From assembly GCA_021850555.1 (NCBI GenBank), contig JAJZLX010000184.1, positions 1 through 28,299 of the forward strand: a DNA stretch of 28,299 nt, read 5' to 3'. A model generated the notes under the pieces. It worked only from the letters and a program-made list of their open reading frames with translations, searched no databases and was not told where the DNA came from. Positions 1 to 7,704 of this stretch are shown in pieces (position 1 is the stretch's first letter; each line of letters begins with the position of its first letter). This DNA is from Pseudomonadota bacterium (GTDB taxonomy: Bacteria; Pseudomonadota; Gammaproteobacteria; Steroidobacterales; Steroidobacteraceae). The translations under genes were made by a program, and so were the position numbers.

Positions 1-90
1 ATCGGCTCAAGTTTTCGACCGCGGCGCATCGCATCTCCCTCGAAATCCAGTCTACCTTTAGACATCGAGGGCGCATATTAGTTCGACGAA

Positions 91-777
91 TTAATGACTC
101 GGGACACTAGCGTGCCTGATCGGGTTGCCGCCCCTGTGGGACGCCACCGCCCAGATGAAAACAATGATTGCGGCCACAACGCCAAGCGCGATGAGCCATT
201 CGCGCATACTCGATCGCTGCCCCTTCTTCTCATCGATCACCGGCTGTTCGTACTTCGGCGATGACAGCGCCTCGTCAGACACGTTTGCGGCGTTTGGCGC
301 ATTTGCATCTCGGCCCACCAGCAAGGCTTCCAGGCGATCGCGCAACGCCGAGTCGCCCTGCGCGTCGCGATCCGGTGCGAATCCGGGTTCGAGCCTGGAG
401 AGCAGGTCACAGGCCATCTGCGTCCGACGCGGAACCTCCAGTTCTCGCCACCGGCCCAGCAGGTCGCGAACGAGCTGCTGGTCCACCGTGCTCACAGGTT
501 CGGCGTGAAATTGGTAGCGACAGAATCGGCAAATCCTTGCTGCGGCCTTGACTGTTTCAGCGCACTGCGGACATACCTTCGTCGCACCCCCTTGCGCTTC
601 CACTACGGGAGCCGGCTGTGGCTTGAGGCTCGGAAGAGCGAACAGGATTAGGATCGCGAGCGGCGAGAGCAGGAGGCAGGCCAAGAACCAACCACCTTGA
701 GAGCGGCCCTTGTTGCCCGCGACGATAGGCGCAATGATGAGGACCACAATCCACAGGACAACAATAAGTGCTGTCAT
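91..777 (-). CDS. Membrane protein with a CxxC-CxxC zinc ribbon
   Basis: The 228-residue protein starts with two hydrophobic segments (about residues 2-22 and 28-50), then has a zinc ribbon with Cys69, Cys72, Cys83 and Cys86 in the arrangement CPQC-x10-CRFC. A polar middle region follows, and a third membrane segment lies near residues 192-212. The zinc ribbon probably sits in the cytoplasm, tethered at both ends. Similar small membrane proteins with a CPxCAE zinc ribbon are common in proteobacterial islands and phage remnants, mostly without known function. The start is supported by GGGAGG about 8 bases upstream of the ATG. It is transcribed in the same direction as the integrase and is likely cargo of the element. 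No enzymatic function can be assigned. Confidence 0.7.
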   Translation of the reverse strand: MTALIVVLWIVVLIIAPIVAGNKGRSQGGWFLACLLLSPLAILILFALPSLKPQPAPVVEAQGGATKVCPQCAETVKAAARICRFCRYQFHAEPVSTVDQQLVRDLLGRWRELEVPRRTQMACDLLSRLEPGFAPDRDAQGDSALRDRLEALLVGRDANAPNAANVSDEALSSPKYEQPVIDEKKGQRSSMREWLIALGVVAAIIVFIWAVASHRGGNPIRHASVPSH

Positions 778-824
778 AGGCCATGCCTCCCGCGTGCAAG
801 CTGTTTTGCGTTTCTCTTCTCTAG

Positions 825-1070
825 TTGCCGTCAGCCAGCGGCAATGACCGTGCCGTTCGCATAGCGTACACCCCGGGCGTCAAGGGGCAGAAGTACACGC
901 TGCTGTCGCGCCGGGAAAACCTCACCCTCGATGGGAAACGAGCGCTCCTGAAGCACCTCGGCAGCGAGCAGCGTCTCGAAGTACAGCATCGGAAGAGAAC
1001 CCGAGCTCACCGGGCTCGCTCTCCGTCGAAGCCCCCGAAAGAAGCACGCAACCGAGCGGGGAAAGGTTGA
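825..1070 (+). pseudogene. Probable ISL3-family transposase remnant
   Basis: This 81-codon open frame contains a stretch reading KGQKYTLLSRRENLTLDGKR, followed by a leucine-rich piece ending near RLEVQHRKR. It resembles the segment of ISL3-type transposases downstream of the DDE core (pattern KG-x-K/R-Y-x-LL, then NLT, then R-x-L). The match is from memory, not from a search. The part before it and the C-terminal domain are missing, and after the first 45 or so residues the reading becomes basic and unlike the family, suggesting frameshift and decay. No flanking inverted repeats could be found. It occupies most of the otherwise empty stretch between the membrane protein and the integrase. The opposite-strand frames of similar length look like shadows. 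Confidence 0.35.
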
Positions 1071-1154
1071 CACCATCATAGATACGATTTGGCTGATGCC
1101 GCGGATGGTATTTCGGTAGATCTTGCCAGCCGCAGGTCGCACGGACGCGTCGCT

Positions 1155-2216
1155 TCATCCCAGCTTTTTCGCCAGGTCCTCAGCACGAGGGTGGTAGTAG
1201 CGCATCAACATGCGCGGGTCACGGTGCCCGGTAATCCGCGCCAATTCATGCAGTGGGAAGATCGCTGCCAACCGGGACGTGGCCTCATGGCGCAAATCAT
1301 GAAAGCGCAGGTCGACGAGGAATCGTGGATCAGGTGCGCGCCCTGCCGCCTCGCACTCTCGCACGTACCGCTTGCGCGCGCGTCCCACGGCGCGCACGAA
1401 TGCCCTGGTCGCGGCATCGGGGATCATGGACAGCACCGGACCCGATTCCTTGGGAGACAGACTCTCGAGCACCGTGATGGCCCGGCCCGACAACGGTACC
1501 GTGCGCGCCTCCCCATTCTTGGTCTTGGGCAAATGGGCGGTTCGACGCGAGAGGTCTACGTGCTCCCAACGAAGCGAGACGAGCTCACTGCGGCGCATGG
1601 CGGTCTCCACGGCGAGAGACACCAGAGCGGGCAGTAGTCTCGAGCGCCCGGCGGCAGCGATGACACGCTCAATCTCCCCGTCCGGCGCGCCCCGATCCGA
1701 TGCCTCCTCATCCCCAATGAGTCGTCGAGTACGGGCGTTATCTATCTTCGGCTTCCTGATCGCCTCGACCGGGTTCGCCAAGCTCTCCATACCCCACTCT
1801 TTCCGCGCAATGACAAACACATGAGAGAGCAATGCGAGACGGCGGACTACGGTCGCAGGTCTGGCGGAAGTCAACCATTCATCACGGAGCTGGGCGAGGT
1901 CCGCGCCGCGAATCGTCGCCAAGGACCGCGCCGCCAGATTGATTCCCCGGAGCGTGCGGAGCAGCCGCCGCTCCTGCTCGGCGCTGCGCTTGCTGGGCGT
2001 CACTTCCCGTTCATAGCGGTCGAGCGCCTCGTGCAACGTCGTGCGCTCCGCCTCTCCCCTGCTGAGCCACACGCCGCGCGCCATCTCGGACTCCGTCATG
2101 GCGGCCCATGCGTCGGCCTCCGCCTTGCTGTTGAAAGTCCGGCTCTGTGCGGGGTGGCCGTGACGGCGCACCTGCACCCGCCACTGGTACGGGCCGCGGT
2201 TCGTGATCGTCGCCAT
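1155..2216 (-). CDS. int: Tyrosine recombinase / site-specific integrase
   Basis: The protein catalyses site-specific recombination between an element and a chromosomal att site. An N-terminal arm-binding-like segment starts MATITNRGPYQWRVQ. A SAM-like core-binding domain covers roughly residues 50-150, and the catalytic domain has the family residues: Arg208 in AMRRSEL, His306 and Arg309 in FHDLRH, His331 in GHRD, and the nucleophile Tyr340 in RYYHP (numbering from the ATG at 2216). The catalytic set is complete, so the enzyme may be active. A GTG at 2261 would add 15 residues after AAGGG. The ATG at 2216 is preferred because its N-terminus looks like that of related integrases, and it leaves two TGTGCCA repeats outside the gene. 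The neighbouring tRNA fragment is its likely target. Confidence 0.93.
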   Translation of the reverse strand: MATITNRGPYQWRVQVRRHGHPAQSRTFNSKAEADAWAAMTESEMARGVWLSRGEAERTTLHEALDRYEREVTPSKRSAEQERRLLRTLRGINLAARSLATIRGADLAQLRDEWLTSARPATVVRRLALLSHVFVIARKEWGMESLANPVEAIRKPKIDNARTRRLIGDEEASDRGAPDGEIERVIAAAGRSRLLPALVSLAVETAMRRSELVSLRWEHVDLSRRTAHLPKTKNGEARTVPLSGRAITVLESLSPKESGPVLSMIPDAATRAFVRAVGRARKRYVRECEAAGRAPDPRFLVDLRFHDLRHEATSRLAAIFPLHELARITGHRDPRMLMRYYHPRAEDLAKKLG

Positions 2217-2242
2217 GCCCTCTGGCACCTCCGGCTGGCTAG

Positions 2243-2260
2243 TGTGCCAAAATTGTGCCA
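2243..2260 (+). repeat. Paired TGTGCCA direct repeats upstream of integrase
   Basis: TGTGCCA occurs at 2243-2249 and again at 2254-2260, exactly 11 bp apart, so both copies face the same side of the helix. They lie between the integrase start and the tRNA-derived att core. Helically phased repeats in this position are what arm-type integrase binding sites or an autoregulatory operator would look like. The assignment rests on position and spacing only. Confidence 0.4.
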
Positions 2261-2310
2261 CAAACCCTTATTGACGAGCTAGTTAATTGATTTTATTGAT
2301 TAAGATAGGC

Positions 2311-2357
2311 CATTCGTAATGCGCGGGTCGTAGGTTCGAATCCTATTCCCGGCACCA
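2311..2357 (+). repeat. Attachment site: 3' fragment of tRNA-Thr(CGT)
   Basis: These 47 bp read as the 3' part of a tRNA: anticodon loop TTCGTAA (anticodon CGT, threonine), the 3' side of the anticodon stem, a T-arm with TTCGAAT in the loop, an acceptor strand TCCCGGC, and ACCA. It closely resembles the 3' end of thrW-type tRNA-Thr, a known integration target (phage P22, for example). The 5' half is absent. Upstream bases do not form the D-arm, and pairing of the anticodon stem fails after two base pairs, so identity with a tRNA begins at about the anticodon stem. It is therefore not a functional tRNA but an attR-like remnant left by recombination in the anticodon loop region. Confidence 0.8.
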
Positions 2358-2915
2358 TTAAATCAACTACTTACGCTCTCCCTCTCTTTGAGATCCGATC
2401 CGCTGTAAGCGCATGGTAAGCGAGAGCGGTGGATTTCCGCGGCCCCTGATTCCGGCAGCGGGAGGCGGTCTGGACACACCAAGGCGCCGCCGACCGCGCG
2501 AGAGCCATCTCCGTGGTAGTTGGGCCTTCCGGGGGAGAATACCCGGGTGAATCTCTCAGCAATGGGTCGCTGAGCGCGTCCTGAGCAGCTCAAGGGCCGC
2601 CCGCAGATCCTGCCGCAGCAACTCGACTTCGGATGGTGTCAGCATCCGCGGTGTTTTCGAGGTAGCGAGCTTCCGACCGGGTAAGGCAATCGAAGCGGAA
2701 CCCGAAGCTTTGCCGCCACCATTCTTCAAGTTGTGCGCCATGTTTCGCTCTCAATGCCCGTATCTGGGCGAGCGCCGGACGCTCTCGCCGAAGCCCCGAA
2801 GCCGCCCGGCCGCCCGCCTTGGGTCGAGACCCCCGACTTCGTGCAAGCACGCATGCGCGCAGGACTCTCGCGGCAGAAGCTCGCCTAGTCAACGCATGAT
2901 CCAGCATCCCAGGCG
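2358..2915. other. Poorly coding stretch between att site and nucleotidyltransferase
   Basis: About 560 bp lie between the att fragment and the next convincing gene. Several short frames are open on both strands, but only the 61-codon minus-strand frame at 2556-2741 looks protein-like. A 44-codon plus-strand frame at 2754-2888, ending MRAGLSRQKLA, has a plausible reading but no recognisable family. No terminator, inverted repeat or RNA gene stands out. This may be decayed accessory DNA next to an integration hotspot. Confidence 0.4.
2556..2741 (-). CDS. Possible small hypothetical protein (61 aa)
   Basis: The frame encodes a basic, Ser/Ala/Gly-rich N-terminus followed by TPSEVELLRQDLRAALELL, which would form an amphipathic helix. 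Short proteins ending in a TPSE-x-LRQD-type helix recur in accessory DNA of related bacteria as far as I recall, without known function. A weak GAGAGCG precedes the ATG. An overlapping frame at 2590-2907 on the same strand is longer but has a less natural composition. This is offered as the better of the two, with low confidence. Confidence 0.3.
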   Translation of the reverse strand: MAHNLKNGGGKASGSASIALPGRKLATSKTPRMLTPSEVELLRQDLRAALELLRTRSATHC

Positions 2916-3542
2916 TTACCGCCCGAGATCCTGCGGATCGTCGTTCTCGGCGCCAGGCACAGTCGCCCCGGGCACGCCTGCGCGCTCGAGCCGTTCAACA
3001 GCCAGATCCAGCCTACGCGCAACTTCCTTCCCATATCCCCGGACGAGCTCGCGCAGCAGTTGCTCATTGAAGCTCGGATTGATCTTCAGCGCCTCGTCGA
3101 CATCCAACAGGTCCTTCGGGCCTCCGGCGGCGAGCTTCATGGCGAGGAAATCCTCACACCCGACGACCCGGAGCGTTGACCCGCAATAAGGTATCTCGAT
3201 CGCGCGTGAGAACGCATCGGTCGGGAGTCCTTTGATGCCCACGAGAATTTCGACGCAATTCTTGTAGGCATCCTTCAAGTCGACGACTGCCGCGATGGGA
3301 TCATCAAAGCCTCCCTGTCTCAACGTGGCGGCAAATCCAGCCTGCTTGAGCCGGGACACCAATTGAGGCAGGTCCGGCAGTGCGACCTGAAGGATCACAT
3401 CCATGTCCTTGGTACCGCGATCCACGCCGTAAACGGCGGCCGCGAAGCCGCCGACCACGGCGTACGGAATGCAGTCCGCGTTGAAGATGTCAACGGCATC
3501 GAGCAACAGCAGGTCGGATTGCCGCTTGCCCGTGGCTCTCAT
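2916..3542 (-). CDS. Nucleotidyltransferase-fold protein (AbiEii / DUF6036-like), putative toxin
   Basis: The 208-residue protein has the minimal nucleotidyltransferase signature. GGFAAAVYGVDRGTKDMDV carries the GG motif, then Arg and the metal-binding DxD-like pair (D-M-D), near residues 32-50. A later K-x-AAGGPKDLLDV motif matches the conserved (R/P)-K-D-L-x-D segment of the AbiEii/DUF6036 group. Such proteins transfer nucleotides to RNA or protein targets and often act as the toxin half of defence or toxin-antitoxin pairs. The upstream gene overlaps it by four bases (ATGA), indicating translational coupling. The family is clear, but the toxic role is inferred from the arrangement. A housekeeping or decayed role cannot be excluded. 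Confidence 0.75.
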   Translation of the reverse strand: MRATGKRQSDLLLLDAVDIFNADCIPYAVVGGFAAAVYGVDRGTKDMDVILQVALPDLPQLVSRLKQAGFAATLRQGGFDDPIAAVVDLKDAYKNCVEILVGIKGLPTDAFSRAIEIPYCGSTLRVVGCEDFLAMKLAAGGPKDLLDVDEALKINPSFNEQLLRELVRGYGKEVARRLDLAVERLERAGVPGATVPGAENDDPQDLGR

Positions 3543-3781
3543 TTCTCGGTCTTGGCCTGCCGCGTCCGATACTGGTTTCCGGCTTCGAGGAACCTCGCGA
3601 GCACACGCTGGTGAGCATGAAAGTCCGCCGCGCGCTCGGCTGGACTCATGCTGCGGATCTCTTCCCGGCGCCGCTCTTTGAGCCAGTCGCTGACTGCGCT
3701 CGGTCGACGCGCTGCGCAGGCAATCTCCTCCGCCGTGAAGAGCCGGGGAGCCGATTTTCTCTCGCCGTCCATGACCGACAT
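3539..3781 (-). CDS. Small charged helical protein, putative antitoxin partner
   Basis: The 80-residue protein is rich in Arg, Glu and Ala and predicted to be mostly helical (AEEIACAARRPSAVSDWLKERRREEI and SPAERAADFHAHQRVLARFLEAG). It has no membrane segment and no recognised DNA-binding motif. Its stop overlaps the ATG of the nucleotidyltransferase by four bases, so the two are made together, which is the layout expected for an antitoxin-first pair. GAGGTAGG stands just before the ATG at 3781. An in-frame ATG at 3772 has better spacing from GAGG and would give a 77-residue product. Function is unproven. Confidence 0.6.
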   Translation of the reverse strand: MSVMDGERKSAPRLFTAEEIACAARRPSAVSDWLKERRREEIRSMSPAERAADFHAHQRVLARFLEAGNQYRTRQAKTEK

Positions 3782-3979
3782 CCTACCTCACAATCCCCGC
3801 CGCCCGAAGGGCTCAGCGGCCCGGATCCGGGTCCCACGCCCGACCGTCCTTGGCTTGCTTGCGCACTCGCCCGATCTCGGCGAAAGCGTCGATGCGCCGC
3901 ACCTGCTGCGCCCTCGACCGTCATGCTGGGCCCAAGCCGCCGAAGCGCTCGAAGTCCAGGCGCCGGCCCGAGCGGGGAA

Positions 3980-4960
3980 TCAATAGCCGGCCTGGACGCC
4001 GGAATGCACGATCATCTGCGCGCCGCGCGCCTTCGTGGGAACCCGGCTCGGGAAGTCGACCGGCTTCACGACCAGCACGTCGCAGGAAAGGCGGTCGAGG
4101 AGCTTCTCCGCCGTGTTGCCGATCATCAGGCGTCTGGGGCCGGAGCGGGAGATCGCCCCCATCACAACGATCCCGGCCTCGATCTCGCGCGCCACCGCAT
4201 CGATCGCATCCGCCGGATGCTGTGCGAGGACGTGCCTGCGTGAGCGCACGACAGCCGAGCGTACCGCTCGATCCAACGCCGCACGGGCTTTGGCTTCGGA
4301 TCGCGCTGCCGTCTCGATGCTCACGGTGCCGATCGCTCCGATACGCGGAAGGGCCGAGGTCGTGGTAATGGAATTGCACGCGTGAACGGCATGCAGCGCG
4401 CCTCGCAGCGCTCGGGCGACGCTCGAGCCGTAACGCAGGATCTGCGCGTCGAGGCCGGCGGGTTTTGCTCGGGCGTGGCTCGGGTCGAGCGCCGCAAGCA
4501 CGGCGGGCCGCTCATAGGGCTGGCGCAGCTTCACGAGGAGGACCGGCATGGGTGAAAGACGCAGCAGCTCGAAGTCGGTGAAACGCAGCAGCCAGGGCAT
4601 GCGATGGGTGGCGGGGTGAAGCTCCGCGACGATGAGCGCCGCCTTGAATTGCTGCGCCGCACGGATCACGGCCTCGTGAACGGGGAAATCCCACTCGGCG
4701 CCCACTGTCACGGTCACGCCCCTCCCCTGGCGCTTGGCGAGCGACTCCAGCTGGGCGAGCACCCGCTCCCTTCGGTTGCGCTCCAGCGTGGCAAGATTCT
4801 GTATCTCCCGCACGTCCACGACCACCGGGTCGCTCAGGCTGTGAAAGAGGCGTACCTCGGCATCGAGGGAGCGCGCGAGCTGCACGGCCTTCTCGACAGC
4901 CGGCATTGAGCGGGCCCAGGGATTTTTGACCGCAACGAGGATGCGTGGAATCGCTCCCAT
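3980..4960 (-). CDS. Two-domain universal stress protein (UspE-like)
   Basis: The 326-residue protein contains two tandem Usp folds. The first starts RILVAVKNPWARSMPAVEKAVQLA, and the second ends with a segment reading VVMGAISRSGPRRLMIGNTAEKLL. The tandem layout and the GNTAE motif match UspE, whose ATP-binding signature (G-2x-G-9x-G-S/T) is degenerate, as it is here (Ser and Asn replace Gly and Ser). UspE-type proteins act in the cytoplasm during growth arrest and oxidative or energy stress, probably by binding a lipid or protein rather than ATP. The ATG at 4960 is chosen because the Usp fold begins directly after it; an upstream start at 4999 would add an Arg-rich tail. It is divergent from the P-type ATPase with about 110 bp between starts. 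Confidence 0.88.
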   Translation of the reverse strand: MGAIPRILVAVKNPWARSMPAVEKAVQLARSLDAEVRLFHSLSDPVVVDVREIQNLATLERNRRERVLAQLESLAKRQGRGVTVTVGAEWDFPVHEAVIRAAQQFKAALIVAELHPATHRMPWLLRFTDFELLRLSPMPVLLVKLRQPYERPAVLAALDPSHARAKPAGLDAQILRYGSSVARALRGALHAVHACNSITTTSALPRIGAIGTVSIETAARSEAKARAALDRAVRSAVVRSRRHVLAQHPADAIDAVAREIEAGIVVMGAISRSGPRRLMIGNTAEKLLDRLSCDVLVVKPVDFPSRVPTKARGAQMIVHSGVQAGY

Positions 4961-5070
4961 GATGCGACGATGCTGAGCACGCCGGCAAGGCCGTGCCATA
5001 CGGATTCACCGCAAGGGTATTGCTGAAGACCGTACTGCCGAGCCCGCTGTGCGCGGTGCGTAATTCCGCA

Positions 5071-7461
5071 ATGCTTGGCTCCACGGAAGACATCACGCCG
5101 TCCGCCGCAGCGGCCGCCGGCCGAAGCGCGCTCGAGACCAGCCACCCGGACGGTACCTGGGGCCTGACGAGCGACGAGGCGAGCCGGCGGCTCGATCAGT
5201 ACGGCGCCAACGCCATGCCGGAGGAGGAGCCGGGCGTGTGGCGGCGGGCGCTCTCGAAGTTCTGGGCCCCCGTTCCCTGGATGCTCGAAGCGGCAATCCT
5301 GCTGCAGTTCATGCTGCACGAGTATCTCGAGGCGGCCGTCATTGCGGTCCTGCTCGTGTTCAACGGCGCCCTGGGTCTGCTGCAGGAGGGCCGCGCAAAA
5401 GCAACCCTCAACGCGCTCAAAGCGCGGCTCGCGCTGACCGCCCTGGCGCGCCGCGACGGTGCGTGGCGCACCCTGATGGCGAGCGAGCTGGTGCCTGACG
5501 ATGTCGTGAAGCTCACCCTCGGCGGCATCGTCCCGGCGGATATCCGGCTGCTCGAAGGCAACGTGCTTCTCGATCAATCCATGTTGACCGGCGAGTCCTT
5601 GCCGGTCGAGGCCGGCGCCGGCGCATCGACCTACGCCGGCGCGCTGGTGCGCCGCGGCGAGGCGCTGGCGCTGGTCACCGCGACCGGTCCGCGGACGAAA
5701 TTCGGCAGAACCGCCGAGCTCGTACGCGTAGCCCACGGCGCAAGCTCGCAGCAGCAGGCAGTGCTGCGCGTGGTGCGCAACCTCGCGCTGTTCTGTACCG
5801 CGATGGTCCTCCTGCAGCTGGCGTACGCGACGTACGTGCGCATGCCGGGCGTGGAGGTGATCCCGTTGATCCTCACGGCCGTGCTGGCGGCCATTCCGGT
5901 CGCACTGCCGGCGACGTTTACCCTCGCCTCGGCCATCGGCGCGCGTGCACTGTCCGCGCAGGGGGTGCTGCCGACGCGCCTGTCGGCAATCGACGAGGCC
6001 GCCACCATGGATGTCCTGTGCTCGGACAAGACCGGCACACTGACGCAGAACGCGCTGTCCGTGACCGCCGTGCATGCCGCACCGGGGCTCGATGAGCCGC
6101 AGGTACTCGGATTCGGGGCCATCGCGAGCGCCGATGCGGGGTTGGATCCGGTGGATGCGGCGATCCGCAGCGCCGCGGCGAGACGTCCCGCAAGCGGACT
6201 GCCCCGCCGCAGCGGCTTCGTACCCTTCGATCCCGCGCGCAAGATGTCGGAGGCGCAGGCTCTCGAGGCCGATGGCCACACGCTCCGCATCGTCAAGGGG
6301 GCATTTGCCCGTATCGCCGAGCTCGCGCCACCGGCGCCGCAGCTGAGCGCGGCCGCCGCGGCGCTGGCGAGCCAGGGCTACCGTGTGCTCGCGGTGGCGG
6401 CAGGCGCGGCCGTCCCGCTCTCCTGGATCGGTCTGATCGCATTGAGCGACCCGCCCCGTCCCGATGCCCACGAGCTCATCGCGGAGCTGAAATCGCTCGG
6501 TGTCGAAACGGTCATGGTGACAGGCGATGCGGCATCGACCGCAACCGTGGTCGCGCGGGCCGTGGGAATCGAGGGCGCGGTTTGTCCCGCGGGCAGTCCG
6601 CCGGAACGGACTCATCCGCGCGATTTCGGTGTGTTCGCCGGCGTCTTCCCCGAGGACAAGTTTCATATCGTGCGGGCCTTCCAGGGCGAGGGGCACACGG
6701 TGGGAATGTGCGGCGACGGCGCCAACGATGCGCCCGCCCTGCGCCAGGCACAGATGGGCATCGCGGTCTCGAGCGCCACCGACGTGGCCAAGTCCGCCGC
6801 CGGCATCGTACTCACCCAGCCCGGGCTCGCCGGAATCGTCGCGGCCGTCAAGACCGGCCGCGTGGCCTATCAACGCATTCTCACCTACACGCTGAGATCC
6901 GTGACCGCCAAGGTCAATCAGATGCTGTTCCTGACGGTGGGACTGATGCTCACCGGGCAGGCCATCCTCACGCCGATGCTGATCGTCATCGTCATGATCG
7001 GCGGGGACTTTCTCGCCATGTCCGCAACCACCGACAACGTGCGCCCCTCCACCGAGCCGAATGCCTGGCGGATCGGGCCCATCACGATCGCGGCCATCGT
7101 CCTCGGGCTCGGCAACCTGTGCTTCTGCACCGCCGTCATCGCCGCCGCCTATTTCCACCTGGGATGGACAGCCGGGCATGGGCTGCGCACGCTCGCCGCC
7201 GTAACGCTGGTATTCAACACACAGGCAGCCTTCTACGTGGTGCGCGATCGCCGCCGCCTCTGGAGCTCGAGGCCGAGCGCCTGGGTCGATCTGTCCGCCG
7301 TGCTCAATGTCGCGAGCATCTCGCTCCTGGCGGCCTACGGCCTTCTCATGCACCCCCTGCCCTGGCCGATCATCGGCACCGTGCTCGCCGCCTCCGCATT
7401 GTTCGCCCTGGCGCTCGACTTCATCAAATCACTGGTTTTCACGCGGCTTGGGCTCACCTGA
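5071..7461 (+). CDS. P-type ATPase, type IIIA (proton-pump-like)
   Basis: This 796-residue membrane ATPase carries the full P-type set: actuator motif LTGES, the IPVALPA turn in M4, the phosphorylation site DKTGTLTQN with Asp319, and the hinge GDGANDAPALRQAQMGIAV. The IPVALPA form and the absence of heavy-metal domains point to the plasma-membrane H+-ATPase group (type IIIA) of fungi, plants and some prokaryotes. In M6 the usual Asn-Asp pair reads Gly-Asp (MIGGDFLAMS), so ion preference is uncertain. There is no C-terminal autoinhibitory tail. The N-domain is compact, with KGAF replacing the common KGAP. A GTG at 4993 could add 26 residues, but the ATG at 5071 leaves room for a divergent promoter. 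Sitting beside usp and hsp20, it probably helps maintain the proton gradient under stress. Confidence 0.93.
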   Translation: MLGSTEDITPSAAAAAGRSALETSHPDGTWGLTSDEASRRLDQYGANAMPEEEPGVWRRALSKFWAPVPWMLEAAILLQFMLHEYLEAAVIAVLLVFNGALGLLQEGRAKATLNALKARLALTALARRDGAWRTLMASELVPDDVVKLTLGGIVPADIRLLEGNVLLDQSMLTGESLPVEAGAGASTYAGALVRRGEALALVTATGPRTKFGRTAELVRVAHGASSQQQAVLRVVRNLALFCTAMVLLQLAYATYVRMPGVEVIPLILTAVLAAIPVALPATFTLASAIGARALSAQGVLPTRLSAIDEAATMDVLCSDKTGTLTQNALSVTAVHAAPGLDEPQVLGFGAIASADAGLDPVDAAIRSAAARRPASGLPRRSGFVPFDPARKMSEAQALEADGHTLRIVKGAFARIAELAPPAPQLSAAAAALASQGYRVLAVAAGAAVPLSWIGLIALSDPPRPDAHELIAELKSLGVETVMVTGDAASTATVVARAVGIEGAVCPAGSPPERTHPRDFGVFAGVFPEDKFHIVRAFQGEGHTVGMCGDGANDAPALRQAQMGIAVSSATDVAKSAAGIVLTQPGLAGIVAAVKTGRVAYQRILTYTLRSVTAKVNQMLFLTVGLMLTGQAILTPMLIVIVMIGGDFLAMSATTDNVRPSTEPNAWRIGPITIAAIVLGLGNLCFCTAVIAAAYFHLGWTAGHGLRTLAAVTLVFNTQAAFYVVRDRRRLWSSRPSAWVDLSAVLNVASISLLAAYGLLMHPLPWPIIGTVLAASALFALALDFIKSLVFTRLGLT

Positions 7462-7591
7462 GTCCACCTCGCGCTCCTCCGGATGAAACGGCGAAGACGA
7501 CGCACCCGCTCATCGTCCCGCCTGCGCGGCGCACCCAAGCTCGTGGCGTCGTTTCGAGCTCTTGCGCATGCCCCATGCCTCTGACGTGACC

Positions 7592-7605
7592 TTGATCATC
7601 GGCAA
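7592..7605 (+). promoter_or_regulatory. FNR/ANR-like box upstream of hsp20
   Basis: TTGATCATCGGCAA agrees with the Pseudomonas ANR consensus TTGAT-N4-GTCAA at 9 of 10 defined positions and with FNR (TTGAT-N4-ATCAA) at 8 of 10. It lies about 100 bp before the hsp20 start. A possible -10 element (TAACAT, 7631-7636) would place the box near -44, close to a class II activator position. The sequence match is visible; binding is inferred. Confidence 0.35.
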
Positions 7606-7704
7606 CAGGCTGTATACGTAAATGACCGAATAACATCGTCCGGATGCATCCCCAAACTTACTCAGGTCCGATCCCGGACACTGCAGTCACACGGGAGTAT
7701 CGTC

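Larger units (their letters stand above)
1..2357. mobile_element. Right end of an integrated element (partial, continues left of the window)
   Basis: This stretch ends at a tRNA-Thr 3' fragment and carries a tyrosine integrase whose start lies about 95 bp from it. A tRNA 3' end without its 5' half is what remains at the distal side of an element that integrated into a tRNA gene, so the element lies to the left and the original chromosome to the right. Cargo visible here is a membrane zinc-ribbon protein and a probable transposase remnant. The DNA at 2261-2310 is AT-rich compared with the GC-rich genes to the right. The other end, with the intact tRNA, is outside the window. It could be a prophage remnant, an integrative conjugative element or a genomic island; nothing here decides which. 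Confidence 0.55.

Noticed and set aside
2311..2357. A complete tRNA gene at the att site
   Set aside because: The D-arm, 5' acceptor strand and 5' anticodon stem are missing, so only a 3' fragment is present.
3813..3920. A 36-codon minus-strand frame with a natural-looking reading (FAEIGRVRKQAKDGRAW)
   Set aside because: It is bounded by stops on both sides and has no ribosome binding site or recognised family. It could be a gene fragment, but support is too weak to list.
4834..7353. An 839-codon open frame antisense to the P-type ATPase
   Set aside because: Composition is His/Arg/Gly/Gln-rich with no domain, and it lies opposite a gene with a full motif set. In GC-rich DNA such antisense frames stay open because of codon bias.
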